Notes: generated by a model from the letters alone, not told the origin. Shown: positions 8,822 to 17,271, counted from the stretch's first letter. The stretch is DNA of 35,127 bases from an uncultured Clostridia bacterium (GCA_945988915.1 CAMFTS010000003.1:1-35127), one strand, 5' to 3'. A program made the numbers and translations.

Positions 8822-9217
8822 TTAGTTCCTCCTTGTAGTTGATTTTAATAATTCTTCAAGATTTGCGGGAGGATTTATAAGTGTAAAGCCGCAGCAGTAA
8901 ACATATTTTAAATTCTCATAGAGCTTTTTTGAGGCTTTTTCCAACACTCTGTAAACGGATTGACGGCTTACAGAATATTTCCGGGCAATATCACCGACTC
9001 TCATAAGAAGAAAGTATTTATCGTTGATATATTTCTTTTCTGTTTCATCAAGCTCATTTTCAATAGCTAACTTCATCACTCGCTCAAAGTTTTGCTGACG
9101 CATACTGACAATGTATTTCGGTAATTCCTTTACATCATCTGCTGTCATCATTTCGAATTTTTCACTTAAAAACAGATATTCGTCACGGCTTAACTGTGTA
9201 GGATTATTGTTCTTCAT
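8822..9217 (-). CDS. Small HTH (sigma region 4-like) regulator of the phage cassette
   Basis: 131 residues, first gene of the minus-strand cassette. The ATG at 9217 is chosen because GGAGG lies upstream at ideal spacing; an in-frame ATG 24 bases earlier would place that SD inside the gene. Residues about 75-105 (RVGDIARKYSVSRQSVYRVLEKASKKL) form a helix-turn-helix like sigma-70 region 4 or ArpU/RinA-type phage late regulators. The rest is charged and helical. There is no sigma region 2, so it is not a complete sigma factor. The SD of the tail-fibre gene lies in its last codons, coupling the two genes. It is probably a transcriptional activator of this cassette. The family is uncertain. Confidence 0.65.
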   Translation of the reverse strand: MKNNNPTQLSRDEYLFLSEKFEMMTADDVKELPKYIVSMRQQNFERVMKLAIENELDETEKKYINDKYFLLMRVGDIARKYSVSRQSVYRVLEKASKKLYENLKYVYCCGFTLINPPANLEELLKSTTRRN

Positions 9218-9250
9218 CGTTATCCTCCTGAAAAATGGCATAAATTAAAA

Positions 9251-9285
9251 CAACACCCAAGAAGGAATATCCCTCTGAGGTGTTG
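9251..9285. terminator. Hairpin in the leader of the phage cassette (possible attenuator)
   Basis: CAACACC (9251-9257) pairs with GGTGTTG (9279-9285), and an inner imperfect stem (AGAAGG with CCCTCT) closes a small loop. On the minus strand it lies between the promoter (9316-9344) and the regulator start (9217) and is followed by GTTTTAATTTA, like an intrinsic terminator. On the plus strand it is followed by ATTTTTTAT. No plus-strand gene lies close upstream, so a leader attenuator for the cassette is the more interesting reading. A relic terminator of a lost gene is the alternative. Confidence 0.6.
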
Positions 9286-9315
9286 ATTTTTTATCTTTGT
9301 TCACTCGCATATATT

Positions 9316-9344
9316 ATTTTAGACGAAAGTTTGTTACTTGTCAA
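9316..9344 (-). promoter_or_regulatory. SigA-type promoter for the phage-like cassette
   Basis: On the minus strand, TTGACA (9344-9339) is followed by a 17-base spacer and TAAAAT (9321-9316), giving a predicted start near 9309. A leader of about 90 bases containing the hairpin at 9251-9285 precedes the regulator gene. The match to the housekeeping consensus suggests host RNA polymerase transcribes the cassette. Confidence 0.75.
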
Positions 9345-9409
9345 CACATAATTTGCTTTGTTTACCAATATTTATATTATACAAAAGGTCGATAAAATAC
9401 GGCTGTTTA

Positions 9410-9438
9410 TTGACATTTATTATGTGTAGTTATATAAT
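9410..9438 (+). promoter_or_regulatory. Consensus SigA promoter of the polysaccharide operon
   Basis: TTGACA (9410-9415), a 17-base spacer and TATAAT (9433-9438) form a perfect housekeeping promoter on the plus strand, with transcription expected near 9445. The leader of about 147 bases before the first gene is AT-rich; I see no riboswitch or terminator in it. The promoter is divergent from the phage-cassette promoter, with the two -35 boxes about 65 bases apart. The 9218-9591 gap therefore holds two promoters, one hairpin and an unremarkable leader. Confidence 0.85.
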
Positions 9439-9591
9439 ATAAATACTTATAATCTAATATTATGGGTAATTGTATGTGTTTGCGGATTTATTGAGTTTTG
9501 AAATAAAAATTCCCGATAAATTTTAGCAAAATAATCTGTTTTATAAGCTTTTAAAATATAGAAACCGTGTGTTAATTTAGGGAGTTAAAGA

Positions 9592-11538
9592 ATGAAGAAA
9601 CAAAGAAAAATTCGTTGGCAGCTTGTTATATATGATTTGTTGATATTACTTGCTGTTGATTTCTTGTTGCTTGTGCTTTCGGGCAAGTCAATCGATCATT
9701 TGAGTATATTTATTCAAATTGCATTGGAAATAGTCTGCATATTCGGCGCAAGAATTATCGGCAATGTGTACGGACAGATTTGGAGATATGGCGGTATTCA
9801 GTGCTATCTGCGTCTTTTAGTTACTGACGGAATTGCATTTGTCATAAATGTTATTATCGAAAGAGCGCTTCCTCATTCAATAGCACATATCACTTTCGCA
9901 AGGATGATGGCAATTGCATCTACTAACTTGCTTACGGTTTTATCAATCAGAATGTTATACCGTTATGCTTTTAAGTGCGGAAACGAAGTAACTCCTTTCG
10001 GAAGATTTCTCCTGCTTCTGCTGAAGATGTTTGCAGGCAAAAAAATTGCCGGAGAAAGAAATGTAAATTCCAACAAAATTAAAATTGCAATTATCGGCGC
10101 AGGACGCGTAGGTGTTAGCTTGGCAGAGGAATTGCTCAATAACTCGGCTGCTGCATATATTCCGCGCTGCTTCGTCGATGTCAGTCGAGAAAAAGTCGGC
10201 CGTGACATTCACGGTATTCCCGTATTGCTTGAAAACGAAGCTACTCTCGAACAGTTGAAAAATCTCGGGGTTCAGGAGGTTGTGTTTGCAATCCGCGGAC
10301 TTGAAGATGAGAATAAAAAAAGACTTTATGAATATTACAGAGATGCAGGCTATAAGATTAAAGTGTATGACTATCCCACCATGCATACGGCAGGCAAAAA
10401 ACGCCGCTTGCGTGAGTTCGATATCGAAGAACTGCTCTTCAGGAAGCCCATTGTTGTTAAGGATGAGAAAACACTTTCATATTACCGCGACAAAGTAATT
10501 CTGATAACGGGCGGCGGCGGTTCTATCGGTTCCGAGCTTTGCCGTCAGCTTGCAACCATGCAGCCTAAGCAGATTATTATTCTTGATATCTATGAAAACG
10601 GCGCATATGAAGTTCAGCAGGAATTAAAAATCGCATACGGCGACAAGCTTGATATCCGCATAGAGATAATGTCTATCACAAATAAGCCGGCAATGGCTAA
10701 GGTGTTTGAAGCATACCGTCCGCAAATTGTTATAAATGCCGCTGCACATAAGCATGTTCCGCTTATGGAGCACAACTGCGTTGAAGCGGTTGAAAACAAT
10801 GTTTTCGGCACGGAGAATGTAATTGAACTGTGCGAAGAATACGGCGCTGAAAGATTTATGATGGTATCAACCGATAAGGCGGTTAATCCGACTAATGTTA
10901 TGGGCGCAACAAAGCGTATGTGTGAAATGCTCGTTCAAAGCGCAAGTACATACGGAAATGTTAAGTACAGTGCGACACGCTTCGGTAATGTTCTGGGCTC
11001 GGCAGGCTCCGTTATTCCGTTGTTTAAAAAGCAGATTGCCAACGGCGGTCCCGTTACCTTGACAGATAAGAGAATTATCCGTTACTTTATGACTATTTCC
11101 GAAGCAAGTCAGTTGGTTCTTCAGTCGGGCGCTATGGCTCAGAACGGAGAATTGTTCGTTCTTGATATGGGCCGACCCGTAAAAATTCTTGATCTGGCAG
11201 AAAATATGATTAAGCTTTCGGGCGCTCAGGGTATTGAGATTTTAGAAACAGGCTTAAGACCTGGTGAAAAATTATATGAAGAGCTTCTTACTAAAAACGA
11301 GGATCTCGACAAAACGGAAAACAGTCTTATCTTTATTGAAAGAGACTGCCCGTTGGATAAGGCAGAAATCGACAGTAAAATGGCTTGTCTTAAAGCGGCT
11401 TGTGATACGGGTAACGACGAAGAAGTTAAGCAGGCTTTGATGAAAGTTGTTCCGACCTTCCGCAAGCCTGAGGAAGTAAACGAAAAAGCCGATGAAGCAG
11501 AGGAAATGCAAGACAAGAGAGAAATTTTAATGGTTTAA
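9592..11538 (+). CDS. CapD/PglF-type nucleotide-sugar 4,6-dehydratase (membrane-anchored)
   Basis: 648-residue member of the long SDR family that converts UDP-GlcNAc (or similar) to the 4-keto-6-deoxy sugar, the first step to many rare amino or deoxy sugars. Four hydrophobic segments lie within residues 10-125. A first Rossmann-like domain carries IAIIGAGRVG (165-174), and the catalytic domain carries GGGGSIG (307-313). The family-typical STDKAVNPTNVMGATKR (426-442) has Met in place of the SDR tyrosine, as in FlaA1/PglF relatives. The start has AGGGAG at 9579-9584. It is the first gene of the operon and is followed by the initiating sugar transferase, a frequent pairing. No aminotransferase is present, so the keto sugar may be reduced or used differently. 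The family is certain; the exact substrate is inferred. Confidence 0.92.
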   Translation: MKKQRKIRWQLVIYDLLILLAVDFLLLVLSGKSIDHLSIFIQIALEIVCIFGARIIGNVYGQIWRYGGIQCYLRLLVTDGIAFVINVIIERALPHSIAHITFARMMAIASTNLLTVLSIRMLYRYAFKCGNEVTPFGRFLLLLLKMFAGKKIAGERNVNSNKIKIAIIGAGRVGVSLAEELLNNSAAAYIPRCFVDVSREKVGRDIHGIPVLLENEATLEQLKNLGVQEVVFAIRGLEDENKKRLYEYYRDAGYKIKVYDYPTMHTAGKKRRLREFDIEELLFRKPIVVKDEKTLSYYRDKVILITGGGGSIGSELCRQLATMQPKQIIILDIYENGAYEVQQELKIAYGDKLDIRIEIMSITNKPAMAKVFEAYRPQIVINAAAHKHVPLMEHNCVEAVENNVFGTENVIELCEEYGAERFMMVSTDKAVNPTNVMGATKRMCEMLVQSASTYGNVKYSATRFGNVLGSAGSVIPLFKKQIANGGPVTLTDKRIIRYFMTISEASQLVLQSGAMAQNGELFVLDMGRPVKILDLAENMIKLSGAQGIEILETGLRPGEKLYEELLTKNEDLDKTENSLIFIERDCPLDKAEIDSKMACLKAACDTGNDEEVKQALMKVVPTFRKPEEVNEKADEAEEMQDKREILMV

Positions 11539-11568
11539 TTGATTTAACTTTTTGTGGAGAGTTTGAGA

Positions 11569-12252
11569 ATGAATACAGCTATTACCGAGCAGAAGAGAAA
11601 AGCCGCATATGACGGTATATATAACAGATATATTAAAAGAATTATTGATTTTACCATTACCGGTATTGCTCTCTTAATCCTATGGCCGCTTTATTTGATT
11701 ATCAGTCTTGCAATAGCTGTTGAAGACGGCACACCTGTATTTTACCGTGCCGAGCGTGGCGGATATAAAGGCAGACCGTTTAAAATATGCAAGTTCAGAA
11801 GTATGGTTAAAAATGCGGATAAAATAGGCGGAGGAACAACAGCATTAAATGATCCGCGCATAACAAAAACAGGAAATATTCTCAGAAAGACAAAATTAGA
11901 TGAGATTCCTCAAATCGGTCAGGTGTTTTTGGGAAAAATGAGTTTAATAGGACCACGACCCGAATTATTGCGCTATGTTGACCAATATTGCGGTGATGAA
12001 AAGGATATTCTTCAGGTCCGTCCCGGAATTACCGATTTCAGTTCCATGGAATTTATTAACTTAGATGAAATTGTTGGCGGTGACAACGCCGATGAAATGT
12101 ATGAAAAATATGTTTTGAAAAGGAAAAATGAACTTCGCGTAAAATATGCACATGAGGTGTCGTTCAAAACAGATACATACATTCTTTTTAAAACTCTTTC
12201 TGCGGTATTTAAAAAAGCATTTGGCTTCTTATTCAAAAATGAGCACAGATAA
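11569..12252 (+). CDS. Initiating phosphoglycosyltransferase (PglC/WcaJ C-terminal family)
   Basis: Transfers a sugar-1-phosphate from a UDP-sugar to undecaprenyl phosphate, starting the repeat unit at the inner membrane face. The 227 residues match the short monotopic PglC type rather than long WcaJ. A re-entrant hydrophobic helix spans about 27-50 and is followed by FKICKFRSM (71-79), the catalytic Asp-Glu dyad in KLDEIPQ (111-112) and GPRPE (128-132). ATG 11569 is preferred over an in-frame GTG at 11554, because the GTG overlaps the SD sequence GGAGAG (11556-11561), which is correctly spaced for the ATG. It lies directly after the dehydratase, suggesting the modified HexNAc is the first sugar. 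Confidence 0.92.
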   Translation: MNTAITEQKRKAAYDGIYNRYIKRIIDFTITGIALLILWPLYLIISLAIAVEDGTPVFYRAERGGYKGRPFKICKFRSMVKNADKIGGGTTALNDPRITKTGNILRKTKLDEIPQIGQVFLGKMSLIGPRPELLRYVDQYCGDEKDILQVRPGITDFSSMEFINLDEIVGGDNADEMYEKYVLKRKNELRVKYAHEVSFKTDTYILFKTLSAVFKKAFGFLFKNEHR

Positions 12253-12279
12253 TAAGCATTTCAGTTAACGGGGACAATT

Positions 12280-13215
12280 ATGGAATATCTTGTTTTAAAA
12301 AATTCAGATTTGAAGGTTTCAAGGCTTTGCATGGGCGGATGTCCTATGGGCGGATACGGTTGGGGAGATACCCGGGAAGCCGAATTGACAGCTGCTGTTC
12401 ACACAGCGTTAGACCAAGGCGTTACCATGTTCGACACCGCTGATACTTACGGTCTCGGACAGTCAGAAATTACATTAGGTAAAGCTTTGGGAAGCCACAG
12501 AAAAGATGTTGTTATTGCCACAAAGTTCGGTGTGCGTGTCGGCGGCGGCAAAACTACATACGACAACAGTCCTGAATGGATTAAAACGGCTTGTGATGCA
12601 AGCTTGAACAGATTGGGCACGGATTATATAGACTTGTATCAAGTACATTACCGTGATTCAAAAACTCCTGTTTCAGTTGTTATTGATGCTTTGGAAGAAT
12701 TGAAAAAATGCGGAAAAATCAGATATTTCGGCTTGTCAAATATCTATGAATCTGATATTGAAGAATTAAAACCTTTTGTCGGCAAATTCATTAGCTTTCA
12801 GGATGAATACAGTCTTGCCTGCAGAAAAAATGAAATTCAAATGCGAAGCATTGCAGAAGAATTGCAAATGAATCCCATGACTTGGGGCAGTTTAGGACAA
12901 GGAATCCTTACAGGGAAATATACTAAAGAAAGCACATTCGGTGCTGACGACAGAAGAAGCCGTGATATTTATGTTAATTTCCACGGCGACAAGCTTTTGA
13001 AGAATCTTGAAATCGTTGATGTGATGAAAGAAATTGCACTCAAGCATAACAAACCTGTTTCAGCCGTTGCAATTCGATTTATATTAGATTATTTTCCGGA
13101 TTCGGTTGTGCTTTGCGGCGCAAAACGCCCAAGCCAGGTTTTGGGTAATGTTGAAGGCGCTGACTGGCACTTGGATAAAGAAGATATCCGAAAATTAGAT
13201 GAGGTTTCAAAATGA
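12280..13215 (+). CDS. Aldo/keto reductase family oxidoreductase
   Basis: 311-residue NADPH-dependent TIM-barrel reductase. The catalytic tetrad is visible: Asp52 and Tyr57 in FDTADTYG, Lys82 in IATKFG and His123 in YQVHY. C-terminal residues typical of cofactor binding follow (SLGQGILTGKY and VLCGAKRPSQ). An SD-like GGGGA lies upstream of the ATG. The stop overlaps the start of the acyltransferase gene (ATGA), so the two are translationally coupled. In this operon a plausible job is reduction of a keto-sugar intermediate, for example the dehydratase product, but AKRs have broad substrates and this is inference. Family certain, substrate unknown. Confidence 0.88.
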   Translation: MEYLVLKNSDLKVSRLCMGGCPMGGYGWGDTREAELTAAVHTALDQGVTMFDTADTYGLGQSEITLGKALGSHRKDVVIATKFGVRVGGGKTTYDNSPEWIKTACDASLNRLGTDYIDLYQVHYRDSKTPVSVVIDALEELKKCGKIRYFGLSNIYESDIEELKPFVGKFISFQDEYSLACRKNEIQMRSIAEELQMNPMTWGSLGQGILTGKYTKESTFGADDRRSRDIYVNFHGDKLLKNLEIVDVMKEIALKHNKPVSAVAIRFILDYFPDSVVLCGAKRPSQVLGNVEGADWHLDKEDIRKLDEVSK

Positions 13216-14273
13216 GTGACAAAAAACACAATTATGTAATTGATGTTTTATATGCTTTCGGTACAGTTTTAGTTATTGCAGGACATTCTCATTCAAGTGA
13301 TTGGAGTACATTTTCCCATACTGTTTTAAACAGCATTATTGGTTTTATTTACTCATTTCATATGCATTTGTTTTTCTTTATTGCAGGATTTTTGTTTGTT
13401 AATTCAAGCAGTTTGCAAAACAAAGGATTCAAAAAGTGGATTGGTGAAAAGGGGTTAAGATTATTAGTACCGTATGCGGTGCTTTCAATAGTTGCTGCTG
13501 TTCCGAAGTATTATTTCGAGAACAGAACATTTCACGGCTTAGGCAAGAGCTTAATTGAGTTTGCACTTATGCCGAGAAAGGGCGTGTGGGGTCATCTTTG
13601 GTTTTTACCAATACTCTTTGCGGTATATTTTATTGTAGGCTTTGTTTGGTCTTTACTGAAAGATGATAAGCACAAGAAAATATCAATGTTTGTAATGTCG
13701 GCAGTTTTTCTTGTTGCTTACTATATCCCTGCCGATACTTATTTCTTTGGCATTAGTGATTTAAAGAAATTTTCGTTCTTTTTTGCCGTCGGTATGATAG
13801 TAAAAGAATATGTATATGACCGCTTAGTGTTGTTGTCAAAGAAATACAAAGCATTATTGTGGATATTGTGTTTTGTCGTTGGCACGATACTTATTGTTAA
13901 CTTCAGAGAAAATATCCGTTTCCAAATTATCAACGCATTACTTATGATTAGTGCATGTGCCTTATTTGCATCGCTGATGCCTGAATTAAAAGCTGTTAAA
14001 TGGATAAGCAAAAATAACTATACCATTTATCTTATAGCATGGCCGTTTCAGTCAGTAATGATGGCAGTTTGCGGTAAAATGCATTTTAATTGGCGGGTCA
14101 CAAGTATAAGTATGTTCTTAACAGGAATTATTCTTCCTGTGATTTTCATTATTGTTTATGATAAATGCAAATTTTTACATAATAAATTCTTTAATCTTGT
14201 CCTGGGTTATAACGGAGGTGAAATAAATGACAAGCGAACAATTAGCTTGGAAAATCAGAAGACACGGAATTGA
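13212..14273 (+). CDS. Acyltransferase family 3 membrane protein (OafA-like)
   Basis: 353 residues with about ten hydrophobic segments. The N-terminal segment has the family pattern: a His in GHSH (about residues 24-27), the later FHMHLFFFIAGFLF helix and GVWGHLWFLPILF. Members O-acetylate (or otherwise acylate) polysaccharides or lipid-linked sugars at the membrane. The start is the ATG overlapping the previous stop. The end overlaps the next gene by 47 bases, which is long for this operon: the last ~16 codons also contain the SD and start of the transketolase gene. It probably acetylates the repeat unit. The family call is good; donor and acceptor are unknown. Confidence 0.85.
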   Translation: MSDKKHNYVIDVLYAFGTVLVIAGHSHSSDWSTFSHTVLNSIIGFIYSFHMHLFFFIAGFLFVNSSSLQNKGFKKWIGEKGLRLLVPYAVLSIVAAVPKYYFENRTFHGLGKSLIEFALMPRKGVWGHLWFLPILFAVYFIVGFVWSLLKDDKHKKISMFVMSAVFLVAYYIPADTYFFGISDLKKFSFFFAVGMIVKEYVYDRLVLLSKKYKALLWILCFVVGTILIVNFRENIRFQIINALLMISACALFASLMPELKAVKWISKNNYTIYLIAWPFQSVMMAVCGKMHFNWRVTSISMFLTGIILPVIFIIVYDKCKFLHNKFFNLVLGYNGGEINDKRTISLENQKTRN

Positions 14274-15225
14274 AATGACGCATCTGTCAGGCGGCAGTCA
14301 TATCGGCGCTATTTTGTCGGTTGCTGATATAGTAGCAATGCTTTATACGGAAGTAATGAATTTTGATTCAAAAAATCCAAAGCTTGAAAGCCGTGACCGT
14401 TTTATTCTCAGTAAAGGTCATGCGGGTGCATCTATTTATGCTGCGCTTGCAGAGAACGGATTCTTCAGCGTTGACGAATTAAAAACTCATTATCAAAACG
14501 GAAGCAGACTTTCCGGACATGTTTCTCATCATCTTCCCGGCGTTGACTTCTCAACGGGATCTCTCGGACACGGATTATCGGCCGGAACGGGAATGGCGTA
14601 TGCGGCTAAAAAGGATGGTAAAACTCATAAGGTTTATGTAGTTCTCGGCGACGGCGAATGTGACGAAGGCTCTGTTTGGGAAGCGGCACTTTTTGCAAAT
14701 CATTTCAGACTCAGCAATTTAATTGCCATTGTTGACCATAACCATATGCAAAGTATGGACTTCCAAGAGAATACATTGGAAATCGAAGACTTTGGCTCAA
14801 AGTGGAAAGCATTTGGCTGGAATGTAATTGAAACAGACGGAAATAATCACGATGAGCTCAGAATCGCTTTCCAAAAAGCTGACGAATACAGTAAAGATGA
14901 AGCACATAAGCCGACAGTAATTATTGCAAATACAATCAAAGGCTACGGTGTTTCATTTATGCAGAATGATATTCTTTGGCATTATCGTTTTCCTCATGAC
15001 GGCTGGGAATATGACTGTGCAGTCAATGAATTACATAAGATAAAGCCTGAAGGCGTTGAAGATATATATACACCAAACGGAATTGAAAATCCGTCTTTAC
15101 CGACATCTCAAGATGATATCGGAAACGATCATACTTTCTCCTATACATGGAATACCGATTATCCGGAAAAGATGCGAAGAGTTGAAGCGCCTTCCGGAAG
15201 CGGCGAAAGAGAACATAAGCTATAA
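14227..15225 (+). CDS. Transketolase, N-terminal (thiamine-diphosphate-binding) subunit
   Basis: 332 residues, the first half of a split transketolase. ThDP/Mg binding is shown by GDGECDEG (141-148) and, after the usual spacing, Asn172 in VDHN. His-containing motifs SGGSHIG (21-27), SKGHAGAS (62-69) and TGSLGHGLSAG (110-120) are as in transketolase. It starts behind GGAGGTGA, inside the end of the acyltransferase gene. The partner subunit follows after 14 bases. Split transketolases inside glycan clusters are usually dedicated enzymes moving two-carbon ketol units to make an unusual sugar or sugar precursor rather than for the pentose phosphate cycle; that is inference. The C-terminal tail (about 285-332) is polar and poorly conserved-looking. 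Confidence 0.92.
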   Translation: MTSEQLAWKIRRHGIEMTHLSGGSHIGAILSVADIVAMLYTEVMNFDSKNPKLESRDRFILSKGHAGASIYAALAENGFFSVDELKTHYQNGSRLSGHVSHHLPGVDFSTGSLGHGLSAGTGMAYAAKKDGKTHKVYVVLGDGECDEGSVWEAALFANHFRLSNLIAIVDHNHMQSMDFQENTLEIEDFGSKWKAFGWNVIETDGNNHDELRIAFQKADEYSKDEAHKPTVIIANTIKGYGVSFMQNDILWHYRFPHDGWEYDCAVNELHKIKPEGVEDIYTPNGIENPSLPTSQDDIGNDHTFSYTWNTDYPEKMRRVEAPSGSGEREHKL

Positions 15226-15239
15226 GGAGAATAAAACTA

Positions 15240-16163
15240 ATGAGAGATACTTTTGTCAGAACTTTAGTTGAATTGGCTAAAGAGGATAAAAACATAGAAT
15301 TGATTACAGGCGACCTCGGTTTCGGCGTGTTAAAGCCCTATTGGGAGGCAGTACCGAATCAATTTACAAACGCAGGTATCGCGGAACAAAATATGACTAC
15401 CGTTGCGGCAGGAATGGCTTTAGAGGGAAAGAATGTTTTTACTTATTCAATAGGTAATTTCCCGACTTTACGCTGTTTGGAGCAAATACGAAATGACTGT
15501 GCTTATCATAACGCAAATGTAAAGGTTGTGTGCATTGGAGGCGGCTTCGTTTACGGCTCACTCGGTATGAGTCATCAGGCTACTGAAGATATCGCAATTC
15601 TTCGCGCGTTGCCTGATGTAGTTGTTATGGCACCGGGTGACCTGGTTGAAGCAGAGGAATGCACAAAAGCACTTGCTGAATATTCGGGTACGGCTTATTT
15701 AAGACTTGGTCGCGGCGGTGAAAAACGCATACACGATAAAATCGAAAACTTCCGAATCGGTAAGGCCGTAAAGGTTAAGGACGGAGAGAAAATTGCTGTT
15801 TTCTCAACAGGTGCGATTTTTGAAGAAGTACAAAGTGCTTGTGATATCTTAATCGAAAAGGGATATAACCCGGCAGTCTATACATTCCCGACAGTTAAGC
15901 CGATTGATGTTGATACTGTTAAGGCTTGTGCAAATGATTTCGATTTAATTGTTACTTGTGAAGAACACAATGTTATCGGCGGTTTCGGCGGTGCAGTTGC
16001 AGAAGTAATGGCTGAAATGAAATCAAAAAATGCATATTTACTGCGCATAGGATTGGATGATCAGTATTCGGTTAAGGTCGGAAATCAGAAATACTTAAGA
16101 AAACAGTACGGAATGACCGGCGATGAAATCGTAAGAAAGATTGAGGAATCGTTAAATGACTAA
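15240..16163 (+). CDS. Transketolase, C-terminal subunit
   Basis: 307 residues corresponding to the pyrimidine-binding and C-terminal domains of transketolase/DXS-like enzymes. The catalytic Glu lies in NAGIAEQNM (Glu49), which activates ThDP bound to the partner subunit. GLGF-type patterns and GSLGMSHQATEDIAILRALP (about 102-121) are typical. The C-terminal domain contains the usual TVKPID and EEHNVIGGFG segments. An SD (AAGGAGA) precedes the ATG. It overlaps the glycosyltransferase start by eight bases, indicating a tight operon. Together with the upstream subunit it forms one complete enzyme, probably an alpha2beta2 complex. Confidence 0.92.
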   Translation: MRDTFVRTLVELAKEDKNIELITGDLGFGVLKPYWEAVPNQFTNAGIAEQNMTTVAAGMALEGKNVFTYSIGNFPTLRCLEQIRNDCAYHNANVKVVCIGGGFVYGSLGMSHQATEDIAILRALPDVVVMAPGDLVEAEECTKALAEYSGTAYLRLGRGGEKRIHDKIENFRIGKAVKVKDGEKIAVFSTGAIFEEVQSACDILIEKGYNPAVYTFPTVKPIDVDTVKACANDFDLIVTCEEHNVIGGFGGAVAEVMAEMKSKNAYLLRIGLDDQYSVKVGNQKYLRKQYGMTGDEIVRKIEESLND

Positions 16164-17265
16164 AGTTCTTGTGATAGCAAATGATGAGAGCACAATCTTT
16201 AACTTTCGCAGGGAAATCTTAGAGGCATTTGCAGCTCAGGGCTTTGAGGTTACAGTTTGTTATCCTCTTGGGACTCATACCGATATTATTGAAAATATCG
16301 GATGTAAGGTTGTTAATCTTGAGGTCAGCCGACACGGAAAGAATATTATCAAAGACCTGAAACTGTTGAAAGATTGTAAAAGACTTATCAAGCAATTCAA
16401 ACCTGATGTCGTTTTGACATACACCGTTAAACCAAATATTTATGGCAGTATTGCTTGCCAAATGTTAAAGGTTCCGTACATAAATAATATTACAGGACTT
16501 GGAAGTGTTCTTCAAAAAGAGAGCATTTTATCTAAATTGATATTGTTTCTGCAGAAAGTTGCATACAGAAAGTCATCGTGTGTTTTCTTCCAGAATAAAG
16601 AAAATTATTTAAGACTCAAAAACTCGGGCGTTATTACAGAAAAAACTCCGACAGCTATTCTTCCGGGCTCGGGAGTTAACTTGAAAATGCAGCCATATGA
16701 ACAGTATCCGCAAAATGACGGAATAACTCGCTTTATCATTGTTTCAAGGATTCGTGCCGATAAGGGATATACAGAATTTTTTGATGCGGCTGAAGAAATT
16801 AAGAGCAAATATCCAAATACCGAATTTCATGTTGTCGGTTGGTACGAGGAAGATGAATTAAAAGCCCGTGTCGATAATCTTAATGACCGCGGTATTGTTA
16901 TCTATCACGGAAAGAAACTGCAAACTGAGGTTCATCAGCTCATCAAAAACTGTGACTGCTTAATTCATCCTTCTTATCACGAGGGTATGGCAAATGTTCT
17001 TATGGAAGCGGCAGCAACGGGACGAGCAGTAATTGCTACCGATATTCCCGGGTGCCGTGAAACCTTTGAAGAAGGCATCACGGGCTTTGGATGCGAAGCT
17101 CAAAGCAGTAAGTCATTAGTTGAAGCGATTGAAAAATTCCTTCATACTGATTACGAAAAAAGAATTGAAATGGGGAAAATTGGACGACAAAAGATGGAAA
17201 AAGAATTTAATCGAGATTTTGTTGCCAACGCATATACAGAACAAATCAAAAAAGTAAAGAGGTAA
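16156..17265 (+). CDS. GT4-family glycosyltransferase (PglA-like)
   Basis: 369 residues with the GT-B fold. The N-terminal half binds the lipid-linked acceptor (NITGLGSVL at 111-119). The C-terminal half carries the EX7E signature of retaining GT4 enzymes (Glu276 and Glu284 in YHEGMANVLMEAA), with IIVSRIRADKG at 194-204. Its overall pattern resembles PglA-type HexNAc transferases that add the second sugar to undecaprenyl-PP-sugar, which fits the PglF-like and PglC-like genes at the start of the operon. The donor is not readable from sequence. The start overlaps the transketolase end by eight bases. Confidence 0.88.
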   Translation: MTKVLVIANDESTIFNFRREILEAFAAQGFEVTVCYPLGTHTDIIENIGCKVVNLEVSRHGKNIIKDLKLLKDCKRLIKQFKPDVVLTYTVKPNIYGSIACQMLKVPYINNITGLGSVLQKESILSKLILFLQKVAYRKSSCVFFQNKENYLRLKNSGVITEKTPTAILPGSGVNLKMQPYEQYPQNDGITRFIIVSRIRADKGYTEFFDAAEEIKSKYPNTEFHVVGWYEEDELKARVDNLNDRGIVIYHGKKLQTEVHQLIKNCDCLIHPSYHEGMANVLMEAAATGRAVIATDIPGCRETFEEGITGFGCEAQSSKSLVEAIEKFLHTDYEKRIEMGKIGRQKMEKEFNRDFVANAYTEQIKKVKR

Positions 17266-17271
17266 ATAAAA

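Noticed and set aside
8822..9217. Complete sigma factor
   Set aside because: Only a region-4-like helix-turn-helix is visible; region 2 is missing, so it is better called a small HTH regulator.
5908..9344. Complete prophage
   Set aside because: Only a regulator, one fibre and lysis genes are present; no integrase, repressor, terminase, portal, capsid or tail-tube gene and no visible att repeats.
9463..9495. Leader peptide ORF in the 5' leader of the polysaccharide operon
   Set aside because: Ten codons only, no Shine-Dalgarno sequence and no regulatory codon run.
9445..9591. Riboswitch in the operon leader
   Set aside because: AT-rich with no convincing stem set or terminator; nothing resembles a known class.
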